Source: Agrobacterium vitis (GTDB taxonomy: Bacteria; Pseudomonadota; Alphaproteobacteria; Rhizobiales; Rhizobiaceae). From it: 64,000 nucleotides of DNA. Below, in pieces: positions 1 through 8,108 of this stretch. The number at the start of each line of letters is the position of its first letter. The stretch's first letter is position 1. The stretch covers positions 1,307,001-1,371,000 of the forward strand of contig NZ_JACXXJ020000005.1 in the NCBI RefSeq assembly GCF_014926405.1. Reading direction: 5' to 3'. The notes under the pieces were generated by a model. It saw only the letters and a list, made by a program, of their open reading frames with translations. It was not told where the DNA came from and did no database searches. The translations under genes were made by a program, and so were the position numbers.

Positions 1-728
1 ATGCCGGACGGGCCGTAAAGCTTGTGGCCGGTCATCACATACCAGTCGCAGTCGATGTCTTGCACATCGACCGGCATATGCACCGCCGCCTGGCTACCAT
101 CAACAAGCACCGGAATGCCGCGCTCCCTGGCGATCCGGCAAATTTCCTTGACCGGAACCACCGTTCCGAGCGCATTGGACATATGGGTGACGGCAATTAG
201 CTTGGTACGGTCAGTCAGCCGCTTTTCGAATTCCTCGATGTGGAAAGCACCATCATCATCCACCGGCACCCAGACCAGCTTTGCCCCCTTGCGTTCCCTC
301 AGGAAATGCCAGGGAACGATATTGGAGTGATGCTCCATAATGGTCAGGAGGATTTCATCGCCCTCGCCGATCTCTTTCATGCCATGGCCATAAGCCACCG
401 TATTGATGGCTTCGGTTGAAGACTTGGTGAAAATCACCTCGTCCACCGATCCGGCATTCAGAAAGCGCCGCACCTTTTCGCGGGCTGCCTCATAAGCATC
501 GGTCGCGGCATTGGACAGAAAATGCAGGCCGCGATGCACATTGGCATATTCGTTGGAATAGGCATGGCTGATGGCATCGATCACCACCTGGGGTTTTTGC
601 GCAGACGCACCGTTATCCAGGTAGACCAGCGGTTTATCGCCATGCACCAGCCGCGACAGGATCGGGAAGTCCTTTCGGACGGCCTCGACATCATAGGTCG
701 ATGGAAGTTTCGCCAGATTAAGCGTCAT
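1..728 (-). CDS. sufS: SufS-type cysteine desulfurase, 3' end outside window
   Basis: PLP-dependent cysteine desulfurase that takes sulfur from L-cysteine for Fe-S cluster assembly on the SufBCD scaffold. About 242 N-terminal residues are visible and the C-terminal part, with the active-site Cys, lies beyond position 1. The fold motifs are those of class V aminotransferases: the YLDNGAS segment near residue 37, an EHHSN segment, and the PLP-binding lysine in TGHKLYGPSG (Lys236, codon at 21-23). The ATG at 726-728 overlaps the stop of the upstream VOC gene by 11 nt, which points to translational coupling. It is the last visible gene of the suf operon and a second desulfurase gene opens the same run. 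The family assignment is secure and the partial state is due only to the window edge. Confidence 0.95.
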   Translation of the reverse strand, partial: MTLNLAKLPSTYDVEAVRKDFPILSRLVHGDKPLVYLDNGASAQKPQVVIDAISHAYSNEYANVHRGLHFLSNAATDAYEAAREKVRRFLNAGSVDEVIFTKSSTEAINTVAYGHGMKEIGEGDEILLTIMEHHSNIVPWHFLRERKGAKLVWVPVDDDGAFHIEEFEKRLTDRTKLIAVTHMSNALGTVVPVKEICRIARERGIPVLVDGSQAAVHMPVDVQDIDCDWYVMTGHKLYGPSG

Positions 729-1110
729 AGCTGATAAACTCCATGAGCGAACCATCCGGATCGCGAAAATAGAGGCTTGTTCCCTCGCCCATAGCGCCGA
801 AACGACGAACGGGTCCCAGTTCGATGTCTATCCCTTGGGCCTCGAGATGGGCCTTGGCATCGCTGATCTTTCCACGCCAGCGGAAGCAAAGATCGCTGTT
901 TCCCGGAGCGACAGGAATGCGGGCCACCGGCGTGCCGATTGCGCCGGGGCCATGAACATTCAACTGCTGTGCACCAAGCCGAAAAACATATCCTCCTGCC
1001 GCCGTGGCGACCGCTTCAGCCCCGATCACTTTCGTGTAGAAATCGCGCGCCCGTTCCCAATCGGAAACATGGATCACGGCGTGATCGAGATTGACGGGGA
1101 GATCAGCCAT
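718..1110 (-). CDS. VOC (glyoxalase/bleomycin-resistance) family protein in suf operon
   Basis: A 130-residue single-module vicinal-oxygen-chelate protein. The start NLDHAVIHVSDWERARDFY is the typical first beta-alpha unit. Candidate metal ligands are His10, the His in the NVHG segment near residue 53 and the Glu in LMEFISY near residue 124. A TSLYFRDPDGSLMEF ending is typical of small VOC dioxygenase/lyase-like proteins. The ATG overlaps the sufD stop by 8 nt and the gene's own stop overlaps the sufS start by 11 nt, so it sits as a coupled cistron between two suf genes. The substrate is unknown and cannot be read from the sequence. The position suggests co-expression with Fe-S assembly, but a housekeeping or detoxification role is equally possible. 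Confidence 0.88.
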   Translation of the reverse strand: MADLPVNLDHAVIHVSDWERARDFYTKVIGAEAVATAAGGYVFRLGAQQLNVHGPGAIGTPVARIPVAPGNSDLCFRWRGKISDAKAHLEAQGIDIELGPVRRFGAMGEGTSLYFRDPDGSLMEFISYDA

Positions 1111-2377
1111 GGGTCTCCAGCCAGTCGGAGATCACCCCTTCCAGGGCCTCGACCAGTTCCTCATCTTCGAGCTCTTCCACCAATTCAGCGACGAAAGCCT
1201 TGATCAACAGCCCACGGGCCACTTTTTGCGGGATGCCGCGCGCCATCAGGTAATAGAGGTGGTTGTGGTCGATATCGGCAACCGTTGCACCATGGGCGCA
1301 TTGCACGTCATCGGCAAAGATTTCCAGCTCCGGCTTTACCGAATATTCGGCATCGTCAGACATCAGCAGCGTGTTGCAGGCCATGCGTGCATCGGTCTTC
1401 TGGGCGTCGGGAGCAACCCGGATCTGGCCCTGGAAAACGCCCCGCGCCCGGTCGAACACTACATTACGGATCACTTCCGTCGAGGTGGTGTTCGGCACGT
1501 CATGACCAAGCGTCATGGTCACGTCCGTATGGCTTTCGCCACCCAGAAGGTTGACAGCGCGCAGGGTGAAATCGGAACCTTCGCCTGCCGTTCTGACATG
1601 GATTTCCTGGCGCACCAGCTTGCCGCCAGCGTTGATCACGAACAGTTTAAGCTTGGCATTGGTCCCCAGTACGACCTTGATCTGGCCCAGATGGGTATCG
1701 GCAAGACCCTGGGTCTGCACGATGATCCATGTCACCTCGGCACCCTCGCCCAAGTCCAGGTCGCTGACGCTGGAGATCAAGCCAGCGGTTTCGCCGGAAT
1801 TGCGATGGCGCTCGATCACCGTTGCCTTTGAGCCAGAGCCGAAGCTTGCCACGAACCGAGAATGGCTCTGACCGCCACCCTGATAGGCTTGCAACTCGAT
1901 CAGCCTGTCGACCTCGACATTGTCCTCGACGCTCAGCCGATAGCCGTCACGCACGAAACTGCCATTGATCCGGCCAATCGCATCGTCCTTGGAGAAGGCA
2001 ACCAGATCCGCCGCCGCCGTTCCATCCAGCAGGCTTTCGCTATAGGCACGGACCTTCACGCCATCTGGCGCAGAAACGTCGCGGCTCAGGCCTTGGCGCA
2101 GTTCAAAAATACGAGCCGCCTCGACCAGCGGTGCCACCGCCTTTGAAGGCGTTAGCGTTGCGGCGTCGGGGATGGCCCGTAGCAGGGTTTTCAGATCCGT
2201 ATAATGCCAGGCTTCAACGCGACGCGTTGGCAGGCCGGCTCGCTTCAGGTCATCAAACAGGATATCCCGCGCGCCCAATACCGTCCCATCGCCCGGCAAA
2301 TCGCCGAGTTGGGCCGTATAGGCTTCGACCAACGCAGCCTCGGCCGCTGTCGACCGATTGGCAGCTTGAATGTTCAT
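1103..2377 (-). CDS. sufD: Fe-S cluster assembly protein SufD
   Basis: Subunit of the SufBC2D scaffold complex in the cytoplasm. It is paralogous to SufB and needed for iron entry and cluster assembly. The product has 424 residues, the usual SufD length. It carries the C-terminal SufB/SufD core with CAHGATVADIDHNHLYYL, then ARGIPQKVARGLLIKAFVAEL, the diagnostic block near the end. The start was placed at ATG 2377 because GGGAGAGGGAG lies just upstream. A longer frame reaches 2401 but would run up to the sufC stop (2402) and lacks a ribosome site. It follows sufC closely and its stop overlaps the VOC start. Product assignment is firm. Confidence 0.95.
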   Translation of the reverse strand: MNIQAANRSTAAEAALVEAYTAQLGDLPGDGTVLGARDILFDDLKRAGLPTRRVEAWHYTDLKTLLRAIPDAATLTPSKAVAPLVEAARIFELRQGLSRDVSAPDGVKVRAYSESLLDGTAAADLVAFSKDDAIGRINGSFVRDGYRLSVEDNVEVDRLIELQAYQGGGQSHSRFVASFGSGSKATVIERHRNSGETAGLISSVSDLDLGEGAEVTWIIVQTQGLADTHLGQIKVVLGTNAKLKLFVINAGGKLVRQEIHVRTAGEGSDFTLRAVNLLGGESHTDVTMTLGHDVPNTTSTEVIRNVVFDRARGVFQGQIRVAPDAQKTDARMACNTLLMSDDAEYSVKPELEIFADDVQCAHGATVADIDHNHLYYLMARGIPQKVARGLLIKAFVAELVEELEDEELVEALEGVISDWLETHG

Positions 2378-2401
2378 TGCAACACTCCCTCTCCCGACCA
2401 A

Positions 2402-3157
2402 TCAGGCCGCTTCGCCGATGATATCAGCATAGCCATTGGCTTCCAGATCAAGCGCCAGGCTCTTATCGCCGGTCTTGATGATCTGGCCCTTGTAGAGAAC
2501 ATGGACTGTATCCGGCACGATGTAATCCAGCAGGCGCTGATAATGGGTGATGACGATGGTGGCGCGATCCGGCGACTTCAATGCATTGACGCCATCGGCG
2601 ACAATCTTCAGCGCATCGATATCGAGGCCAGAGTCGGTTTCATCGAGAATGCAAAGTTGAGGTGCCAGAAGCGCCATTTGCAGGATTTCCGCACGCTTCT
2701 TCTCACCACCGGAAAAGCCGACATTCAGCGGGCGCTTCAACATGTCGGGGTTGATCTTCAATTCGCCAGCCGCTTCCTTGACCCGTCGGATGAAGTCCGG
2801 CGTCGTCAGTTCCGCTTCGCCGCGCGCCTTGCGCTGTTCGTTCATTGCCACTTTCAAAAACTGCATGGTGGCAACGCCCGGAATCTCGACGGGGTATTGG
2901 AAGGCCAGGAAAATGCCCTTGGCAGCGCGTTCCGCCGGGTCAAGCTCCAGAATGCTCTCGCCGTTATAAAGGATCTCGCCCTCGGTCACTTCATAGTCCG
3001 CGCGGCCCGAAAGAATGTAGGACAGCGTCGATTTGCCAGACCCATTCGGTCCCATAATCGCCGCCACTTCGCCAGCCTTGACGGTCAGGTTGAGACCACG
3101 AATGATCTCCGTGCCATCTTCCGCGATCCGGGCGTGAAGGTTTCTGATTTCAAGCAT
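2402..3157 (-). CDS. sufC: Fe-S cluster assembly ATPase SufC
   Basis: ABC-type ATPase of the SufBC2D scaffold, a soluble protein that drives conformational change during cluster assembly rather than transport. It has 251 residues. Walker A is GPNGSGKS at residues 36-43, the signature is FSGGEKKRAEI near 148-158, and Walker B with the SufC-specific ending is CILDETDSGLDIDAL near 168-182. The start ATG 3157 has GAGGAACC upstream with good spacing. The gene lies between a small zinc-ribbon gene and sufD. Only 24 nt separate its stop from the chosen sufD start, consistent with one transcript. Confidence 0.97.
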   Translation of the reverse strand: MLEIRNLHARIAEDGTEIIRGLNLTVKAGEVAAIMGPNGSGKSTLSYILSGRADYEVTEGEILYNGESILELDPAERAAKGIFLAFQYPVEIPGVATMQFLKVAMNEQRKARGEAELTTPDFIRRVKEAAGELKINPDMLKRPLNVGFSGGEKKRAEILQMALLAPQLCILDETDSGLDIDALKIVADGVNALKSPDRATIVITHYQRLLDYIVPDTVHVLYKGQIIKTGDKSLALDLEANGYADIIGEAA

Positions 3158-3166
3158 TTTGGTTCC

Positions 3167-3460
3167 TCAATCTCGATCCACAGGCTTTGCCGAAGCAAAC
3201 CAATGACCGTGCATTCGTTTCAAAAAGAGAGGATCAAGAACGGGATAACCTGATTTATCACCAATCACCGCGTCTATTCCGCATTTCGGACACATAGCGG
3301 TTGTGTGTTCTTTGTCCTCAGTGAGTTCCTTAATGTATTCCCAGACATCGCTCGCGGGATATGTCTCAAGACAATAGAAGCACCCTGCTTTCGCACTCTC
3401 GTTAAGCTCCACAAGATTGCGGATGCAGTGCGAATGCGCGCCGAGCAGATCCCTGTCCAT
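3167..3460 (-). CDS. small zinc-ribbon-like cytoplasmic protein between sufB and sufC
   Basis: A 97-residue soluble protein of unknown function. Two cysteine pairs, GCFYC near residue 28 and CPKCG near residue 58, look like the two knuckles of a zinc ribbon. They are followed by IDAVIGDKSGYPV and a terminal LKRMHGHWF. From memory, similar short proteins with CFYC...CPKCGID are common in proteobacteria as 'cytoplasmic protein', without a known role. The start is ATG 3458-3460, whose A is shared with the sufB stop (TGATG), a coupling arrangement. A GTG one codon earlier is possible. The spacing to sufC is 9 nt, so it is part of the suf transcript. A role in Fe-S assembly is only inferred from position. 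Confidence 0.85.
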   Translation of the reverse strand: MDRDLLGAHSHCIRNLVELNESAKAGCFYCLETYPASDVWEYIKELTEDKEHTTAMCPKCGIDAVIGDKSGYPVLDPLFLKRMHGHWFASAKPVDRD

Positions 3461-4929
3461 CACCCCACGCTGCCTTCAAGCGAAATCCCGATCAGCTTCT
3501 GCGCTTCGACCGCAAATTCCATCGGCAATTCCTGGATGACTTCGCGCACGAAACCATTGACGATCAGGGCGATGGCGGCTTCCTGGGGAATGCCGCGTTG
3601 CAGGCAGTAGAACAGCTGGTCTTCCGAGATTTTCGAAGTTGTCGCCTCATGCTCGAACTGAGCGGAGGAGTTCTTCGCCTCGATATAGGGCACGGTATGC
3701 GCCCCGCATTTGTCACCAATCAACAGGCTGTCGCACTGGGTGAAGTTACGGGCATTTTCCGCCTTACGGTGGGCTGAAACCTGACCGCGATAGGTATTGC
3801 TGGAAAAGCCCGCCGAAATCCCCTTGGAGATGATCCGGCTCGACGTATTCTTGCCGAGATGGATCATCTTGGTGCCGCTATCGACCTGCTGATAACCGTT
3901 GGAAACGGCAATCGAGTAGAATTCGCCGCGGCTGTCATCGCCGCGCAGAATGCAGGATGGATATTTCCAGGTGATCGCCGATCCGGTTTCGACCTGCGTC
4001 CACGAAATTTTCGAGCGCGCTCCACGGCAATCGCCACGCTTGGTGACGAAATTATAGATACCGCCCTTGCCGTTCTTGTCGCCCGGATACCAGTTCTGGA
4101 CGGTGGAATATTTGATTTCGGCATCGTCAAGCGCGACAAGCTCAACCACGGCAGCGTGCAGCTGATTTTCATCACGCTGCGGGGCTGTGCAGCCTTCCAG
4201 ATAGGAGACGTAAGCGCCTTCTTCTGCAATGATCAGCGTGCGCTCGAACTGGCCGGTGTTTTTCTCGTTGATGCGGAAATAGGTGGACAATTCCATCGGG
4301 CAACGAACGCCCTTGGGGATGAACACAAACGAACCATCGGTAAACACAGCCGAATTCAGCGTTGCATAATAATTGTCGGTGACAGGCACGACAGTGCCGA
4401 GATATTTCTTCACCAGATCAGGATATTCGCGCACAGCTTCAGAGATCGACATGAAGATCACGCCAGCCTTCATCAATTCGGCCTTGAACGTGGTGACGAC
4501 CGAGACCGAATCGAAAACCGCATCCACAGCGATTTTCGAGGTCTGGACGCCTGCCAGAATTTCCTGCTCGCGCAGCGGAATGCCCAGCTTTTCGTAGACC
4601 TTCAAAAGCTCAGGATCGACATCGTCGATTGACGTCGGGCCAGCAGTGCTTTTCGGCGCGGCATAGTAATAGATATCGTTGAAGTCGATCTTCGGATAGT
4701 GGACGCGCGCCCACTCTGGCTCTTCCATCGTCAGCCAACGCTGGTAAGCGTCAAGACGCCATTGCAGCATCCAGTCCGGTTCGTTTTTCTTTGCGGAAAT
4801 GAAACGGACGATGTCTTCCGACAAGCCCTTCGGGGCCTTGTCGACTTCGATCATGGTTTCAAAACCATACTTGTACTGATCGACGTCGATCTGGCGGACC
4901 TGATCGATCGTTTCTTGTACGGCAGCCAT
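3460..4929 (-). CDS. sufB: Fe-S cluster assembly protein SufB
   Basis: Core scaffold subunit of SufBC2D on which [4Fe-4S] clusters are assembled from sulfur delivered by SufS. It has 489 residues, close to the usual ~495. The conserved stretches are [19 protein letters not shown], an EGCTAP segment, and the C-terminal [20 protein letters not shown] followed by [16 protein letters not shown], the SufB version of the SufB/SufD core. ATG 4929 is preceded by GGAGAACG. The gene lies downstream of the iscS-like gene across 144 nt of non-coding DNA that shows no clear terminator, and is coupled at its 3' end to the small zinc-ribbon gene. Confidence 0.97.
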   Translation of the reverse strand: MAAVQETIDQVRQIDVDQYKYGFETMIEVDKAPKGLSEDIVRFISAKKNEPDWMLQWRLDAYQRWLTMEEPEWARVHYPKIDFNDIYYYAAPKSTAGPTSIDDVDPELLKVYEKLGIPLREQEILAGVQTSKIAVDAVFDSVSVVTTFKAELMKAGVIFMSISEAVREYPDLVKKYLGTVVPVTDNYYATLNSAVFTDGSFVFIPKGVRCPMELSTYFRINEKNTGQFERTLIIAEEGAYVSYLEGCTAPQRDENQLHAAVVELVALDDAEIKYSTVQNWYPGDKNGKGGIYNFVTKRGDCRGARSKISWTQVETGSAITWKYPSCILRGDDSRGEFYSIAVSNGYQQVDSGTKMIHLGKNTSSRIISKGISAGFSSNTYRGQVSAHRKAENARNFTQCDSLLIGDKCGAHTVPYIEAKNSSAQFEHEATTSKISEDQLFYCLQRGIPQEAAIALIVNGFVREVIQELPMEFAVEAQKLIGISLEGSVG

Positions 4930-5073
4930 TAGCGTTCTCCAATCTCGCCGGGTCCAAGGTCCGGCAGCTTGTCAACGTTTCAGCGGGGGATCCGCTCTCA
5001 TATAGGGAATGGAGATGAGTTTTCATCCCCAAACCTGGGTTTATTCCGCCTTTTCAGGCACTCTTTTCGCGCC

Positions 5074-6237
5074 TTAAGCCGCGTGACCGGCAAGCTGGCG
5101 CCGCCCGGCAATCCTGGCGAAAACCGAGACGACCCTCTCGATATCCTCCGCCGTGGTGGCGGGACCGATCGACAGCCGCAAGCCGCCAATGCCAGCATCC
5201 AGCCCCATCGCCGTCAAAACATGGCTCTGTCCAACCTTGCCAGACGAACAGGCCGCTCCGGCAGACAGCGCCACGCCTTCCAGATCAAAGGCGATCTGCC
5301 CGGTTTCAGCTTTCAGACCCGGCAGCGTGAAGAAACTCGTATTGCCGATACGTGTCTGACCCGCGCCGTGGATCACCAGATCGGGAGCCATGCTGCGCAT
5401 GCCTGTTTCCAAAGCATCTCGCAAGGCCGCAATCTGTAAATTGCGATTTATCAAGTCTTTTGTAGCATGGTCCGCCGCAGCACCGAAGCCCGCAATTGCG
5501 GCAGGGTTTTCTGTGCCGCCGCGATGGCCCTTTTCCTGCCCGCCGCCGCGCACCAGCGGCTCCGGCATCAGCGCCTCGCCGCGAGCAACCACCGCACCGG
5601 CGCCTTTGGGGCCGCCAAGCTTGTGGGCAGAGAGAATCAAGAAATCCGCATCCAGAGCCGTAATATCCACCGGGATACGCCCGACAGCCTGGACCGCGTC
5701 CACCAGCAGCAATCCGCCCCTGGCGTGAACCAGTTGCCCCACCGCGTCGATCGGCTGGATAACGCCGGTTTCATTATTGGCCAGCATGACGGCGACCAGC
5801 GGCATGCCCTGATCGGCAGGATGGTCGGCCAGCGCCCGTTCCAGGGCATCGAGATTGATCACGCCCTGCCGGGTCACCGGGATTTCGGTCACACAGTCAG
5901 GCGAAAACCGTCCGCCTTGCCGTACGGCAGGATGTTCGATGGCCGAGACATAGGCTCGTCCGACAGCCAGCAGTGAACGGCCCATTCTATAGCGTGGCGA
6001 CAGAACAAAATTTGCCGCTTCCGTTGCCGTCGATGTGAAGATGACATTGGCAGGCGCGGCTCCGACAAGTTCCGCCACCTGGCGGCGCGCCTTTTCCACC
6101 AGGGTGCGGGCAGCACGGCCTTCGGCGTGAACAGAGGATGGATTGCCCGGCATGGCCAAAGCAGCCAGCATGGCATCACGCGCTTCATTCAGAAGCGGCG
6201 CGGTGGCATTCCAGTCCATGTAAATGCGTTCAGCCAT
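5074..6237 (-). CDS. cysteine desulfurase, IscS/NifS type, first gene of the suf operon
   Basis: A second, group I-like cysteine desulfurase of 387 residues. PLP-binding Lys206 lies in SAHKLGGPKG and the catalytic Cys330 in the mobile loop GAACSSGKVGQSHVL. The N-terminal YMDWNATAP and LANNETGVIQP are class V aminotransferase motifs. The extended loop after the Cys resembles IscS/NifS rather than SufS, so the operon carries two desulfurases of different type. The start at ATG 6237 is preferred over 6258 because it matches the usual short N-terminus (MAERIYMDWNATAP). It is divergent from the hydrolase at 6534, so the operon promoter should lie in 6238-6533. Confidence 0.92.
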   Translation of the reverse strand: MAERIYMDWNATAPLLNEARDAMLAALAMPGNPSSVHAEGRAARTLVEKARRQVAELVGAAPANVIFTSTATEAANFVLSPRYRMGRSLLAVGRAYVSAIEHPAVRQGGRFSPDCVTEIPVTRQGVINLDALERALADHPADQGMPLVAVMLANNETGVIQPIDAVGQLVHARGGLLLVDAVQAVGRIPVDITALDADFLILSAHKLGGPKGAGAVVARGEALMPEPLVRGGGQEKGHRGGTENPAAIAGFGAAADHATKDLINRNLQIAALRDALETGMRSMAPDLVIHGAGQTRIGNTSFFTLPGLKAETGQIAFDLEGVALSAGAACSSGKVGQSHVLTAMGLDAGIGGLRLSIGPATTAEDIERVVSVFARIAGRRQLAGHAA

Positions 6238-6433
6238 GTTTTCTCTGATATGGTCCACTTTGTTGTGCCGCGATCTTGACCCGGAGGGCGCAAAACCTGC
6301 GTATTGTCTTAAATCATGCCCTGTTTTCGGAGAAAATCATGCATCAGCCTTAGAAGATGCATTTTTCTTGAAATTTTCACCCCGACTGTCCTATGACACA
6401 TTCAATAACACAGCGACCCATAATTTCGAATGG

Positions 6434-6453
6434 TTCTAAACTGGGTTTTAGAA
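6434..6453. promoter_or_regulatory. inverted repeat TTCTAAA-N6-TTTAGAA upstream of the suf operon
   Basis: A perfect 7-bp dyad with a 6-nt spacer (CTGGGT) in the 296-bp divergent region between the iscS-like gene and the hydrolase. The half-sites are those of the rhizobial Irr iron-control element (TTTAGAA-N3-TTCTAAA), but in the reverse order. An iron-responsive operator is therefore only a suggestion. A transcript hairpin is the alternative. Confidence 0.35.
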
Positions 6454-6533
6454 AAGCTGAGTGCCCCCGTCAAGTCATCTTCCGACCTGCCAAGGGTGCG
6501 AAGGCAAAAAAACACGCCAAGACCGGAGTATCC

Positions 6534-7211
6534 ATGCCCGAAGTCATTTTCAACGGACCCGCAGGACGTCTAGAGGGCCGCTACCAGCCCTCCAAGGAAA
6601 AGAGCGCCCCGATTGCGATCATCCTGCATCCGCATCCGCAATTTGGCGGCACGATGAACAATCAGATCGTTTATCAGTTGTTCTACATGTTCCAGAAGCG
6701 TGGTTTTACCACCCTGCGCTTCAACTTCCGCAGCATTGGCCGCAGCCAGGGTGAATTCGACCACGGCGCCGGCGAGTTGTCCGACGCGGCCTCGGCGCTG
6801 GATTGGGTGCAGAGCCTGCATCCCGATTCGAAGAGCTGTTGGGTTGCCGGCTATTCCTTCGGCTCGTGGATCGGCATGCAGCTGTTGATGCGCCGCCCGG
6901 AAATTGAAGGCTTTATCTCGGTTGCGCCGCAGCCGAATACCTATGATTTCTCCTTCCTCGCCCCCTGCCCTTCGTCGGGCCTGATCATCCATGGCGACGC
7001 CGACAAGGTTGCGCCGGAAAAGGACGTTCAAGGACTGGTAGACAAGCTGAAGACCCAGAAGGGTATTCTGATCACCCAGAAGACCTTGCCCGGCGCCAAC
7101 CATTTCTTCAATGGTCAGGTCGAAACGCTGATGGGCGAATGCGAGAATTATCTCGACCGCCGCCTTGAAGGCGAATTGGTGCCGGAACCGGCTGCCAAGC
7201 GGCTGCGCTGA
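6534..7211 (+). CDS. alpha/beta hydrolase (CocE/dienelactone-like serine hydrolase)
   Basis: A soluble 225-residue hydrolase of the alpha/beta fold. The nucleophile is Ser108 in AGYSFGSW, the acid is probably Asp155 or Asp157 in IIHGDADKV, and the base is His190 in GANHFF. The HPHPQFGGTMNN segment near residues 32-43 is the oxyanion region of this conserved proteobacterial subfamily. Substrate is unknown. The start at ATG 6534 is chosen because GGAG lies 5 nt upstream and the protein then begins at the conserved domain. The frame is open back to 6393 through the dyad at 6434-6453, but that extension looks non-conserved. The gene ends with a strong intrinsic terminator. Confidence 0.88.
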   Translation: MPEVIFNGPAGRLEGRYQPSKEKSAPIAIILHPHPQFGGTMNNQIVYQLFYMFQKRGFTTLRFNFRSIGRSQGEFDHGAGELSDAASALDWVQSLHPDSKSCWVAGYSFGSWIGMQLLMRRPEIEGFISVAPQPNTYDFSFLAPCPSSGLIIHGDADKVAPEKDVQGLVDKLKTQKGILITQKTLPGANHFFNGQVETLMGECENYLDRRLEGELVPEPAAKRLR

Positions 7212-7236
7212 TCAGCACATCTTTCCTTTCCAAATA

Positions 7237-7267
7237 AAAACGCCGGTTGTTTCAACCGGCGTTTTTT
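7237..7267 (+). terminator. intrinsic terminator after the hydrolase gene
   Basis: A perfect 9-bp stem CGCCGGTTG/CAACCGGCG (7241-7249 and 7253-7261) with a TTT loop, flanked by AAAA on the left and a six-T run on the right. It ends transcription of the hydrolase and isolates the LysE gene that follows. Confidence 0.9.
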
Positions 7268-7297
7268 GTGGCATAGTCTATGCGTCAAAATTTGCTT

Positions 7298-7325
7298 CCA
7301 GAAGCTCTGGGCCAGAAGCTCTGGG
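7298..7325 (+). repeat. tandem 14-bp repeat, each copy a small hairpin
   Basis: Two adjacent exact copies of CCAGAAGCTCTGGG. Each copy contains a 5-bp inverted repeat CCAGA-agc-TCTGG. The pair ends 18 nt before the LysE start codon, just upstream of its AAGGGGA ribosome site, so it would lie in the leader or promoter of that gene. Confidence 0.7.
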
Positions 7326-7343
7326 AAGGAAAAGGGGATTGTC

Positions 7344-7967
7344 ATGGACCTGCATTCAATGCTCACCTTTGCGCTGGCCTTTCTGGTGTTTGCTGCCAGT
7401 CCCGGTCCTGATAATGTGACGATTATGGCCCGCACCCTTTCCCATGGGCCAGCGTCGGGTCTTGCTTATGGCCTGGGTACGGTGACCGGCATCCTGATTT
7501 ATTTGACGCTTGCGTTTTTCGGCCTGTCGGTGCTGGCGCAGGATATGGGCTGGCTGATGGAGATTTTGCGCTATGGCGGTGCGGTTTATCTCATCTGGAT
7601 GGGTGTACGCCTCTGGATGGCAAAGCCGGTCCTGCCGCAGATGGTGCCTATGGAGCGCCGTGGATCACTGTTTCCCGTGTACCTGACAGGTTTTGCGCTC
7701 AATCTCGGCAATCCGAAAATGCCGCTTTTCTATCTGGCGCTGCTGCCGAATTTCGTACCCGCATCCTTCAATGCGTCGGCGCTGATCGATATTATCGCGA
7801 TCATTCTTGCGGTCGAGACCGTGGTGATCGGTGGCCATATCTTTCTGGCGGAACGGGCCAGACGCCTCCTGAAAACACCCCGTAGCGTGGCGCTGATCAA
7901 CCGCACGACCGGAGGTTTTTTGGGTGCTGCCGGGCTGGCTATTCTCGCATCGGGCCGCGGAAATTGA
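7344..7967 (+). CDS. LysE/RhtB family amino-acid exporter
   Basis: An inner-membrane protein of 207 residues with about six hydrophobic segments. The family motif ASPGPDNVTIMARTLSHG lies in the first loop (near residues 15-33) and a second conserved block, LNLGNPKMPLFYLALLPNF, lies near residues 120-138. Members export amino acids, homoserine lactones or related metabolites, and the substrate is not predictable here. The start ATG 7344 has AAGGGGATT upstream. The frame extends back to 7266, but that part overlaps the terminator and the tandem hairpin repeats and is unlikely to be translated. It is a single gene between the hydrolase terminator and the helicase. Confidence 0.88.
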   Translation: MDLHSMLTFALAFLVFAASPGPDNVTIMARTLSHGPASGLAYGLGTVTGILIYLTLAFFGLSVLAQDMGWLMEILRYGGAVYLIWMGVRLWMAKPVLPQMVPMERRGSLFPVYLTGFALNLGNPKMPLFYLALLPNFVPASFNASALIDIIAIILAVETVVIGGHIFLAERARRLLKTPRSVALINRTTGGFLGAAGLAILASGRGN

Positions 7968-8108
7968 AGTTTCGTTAAGCTTTATGGCGCAGCGAAGGGC
8001 GTATTCCTTGACTTTGAGGCGTTTTCGGCCTATCCCGCGCTGGCGTTAACGCCTGTTCGCGGGCGATTCATCTTTAGTTCGCAAGAACGGAACGGAAAAC
8101 ATTTCCCT

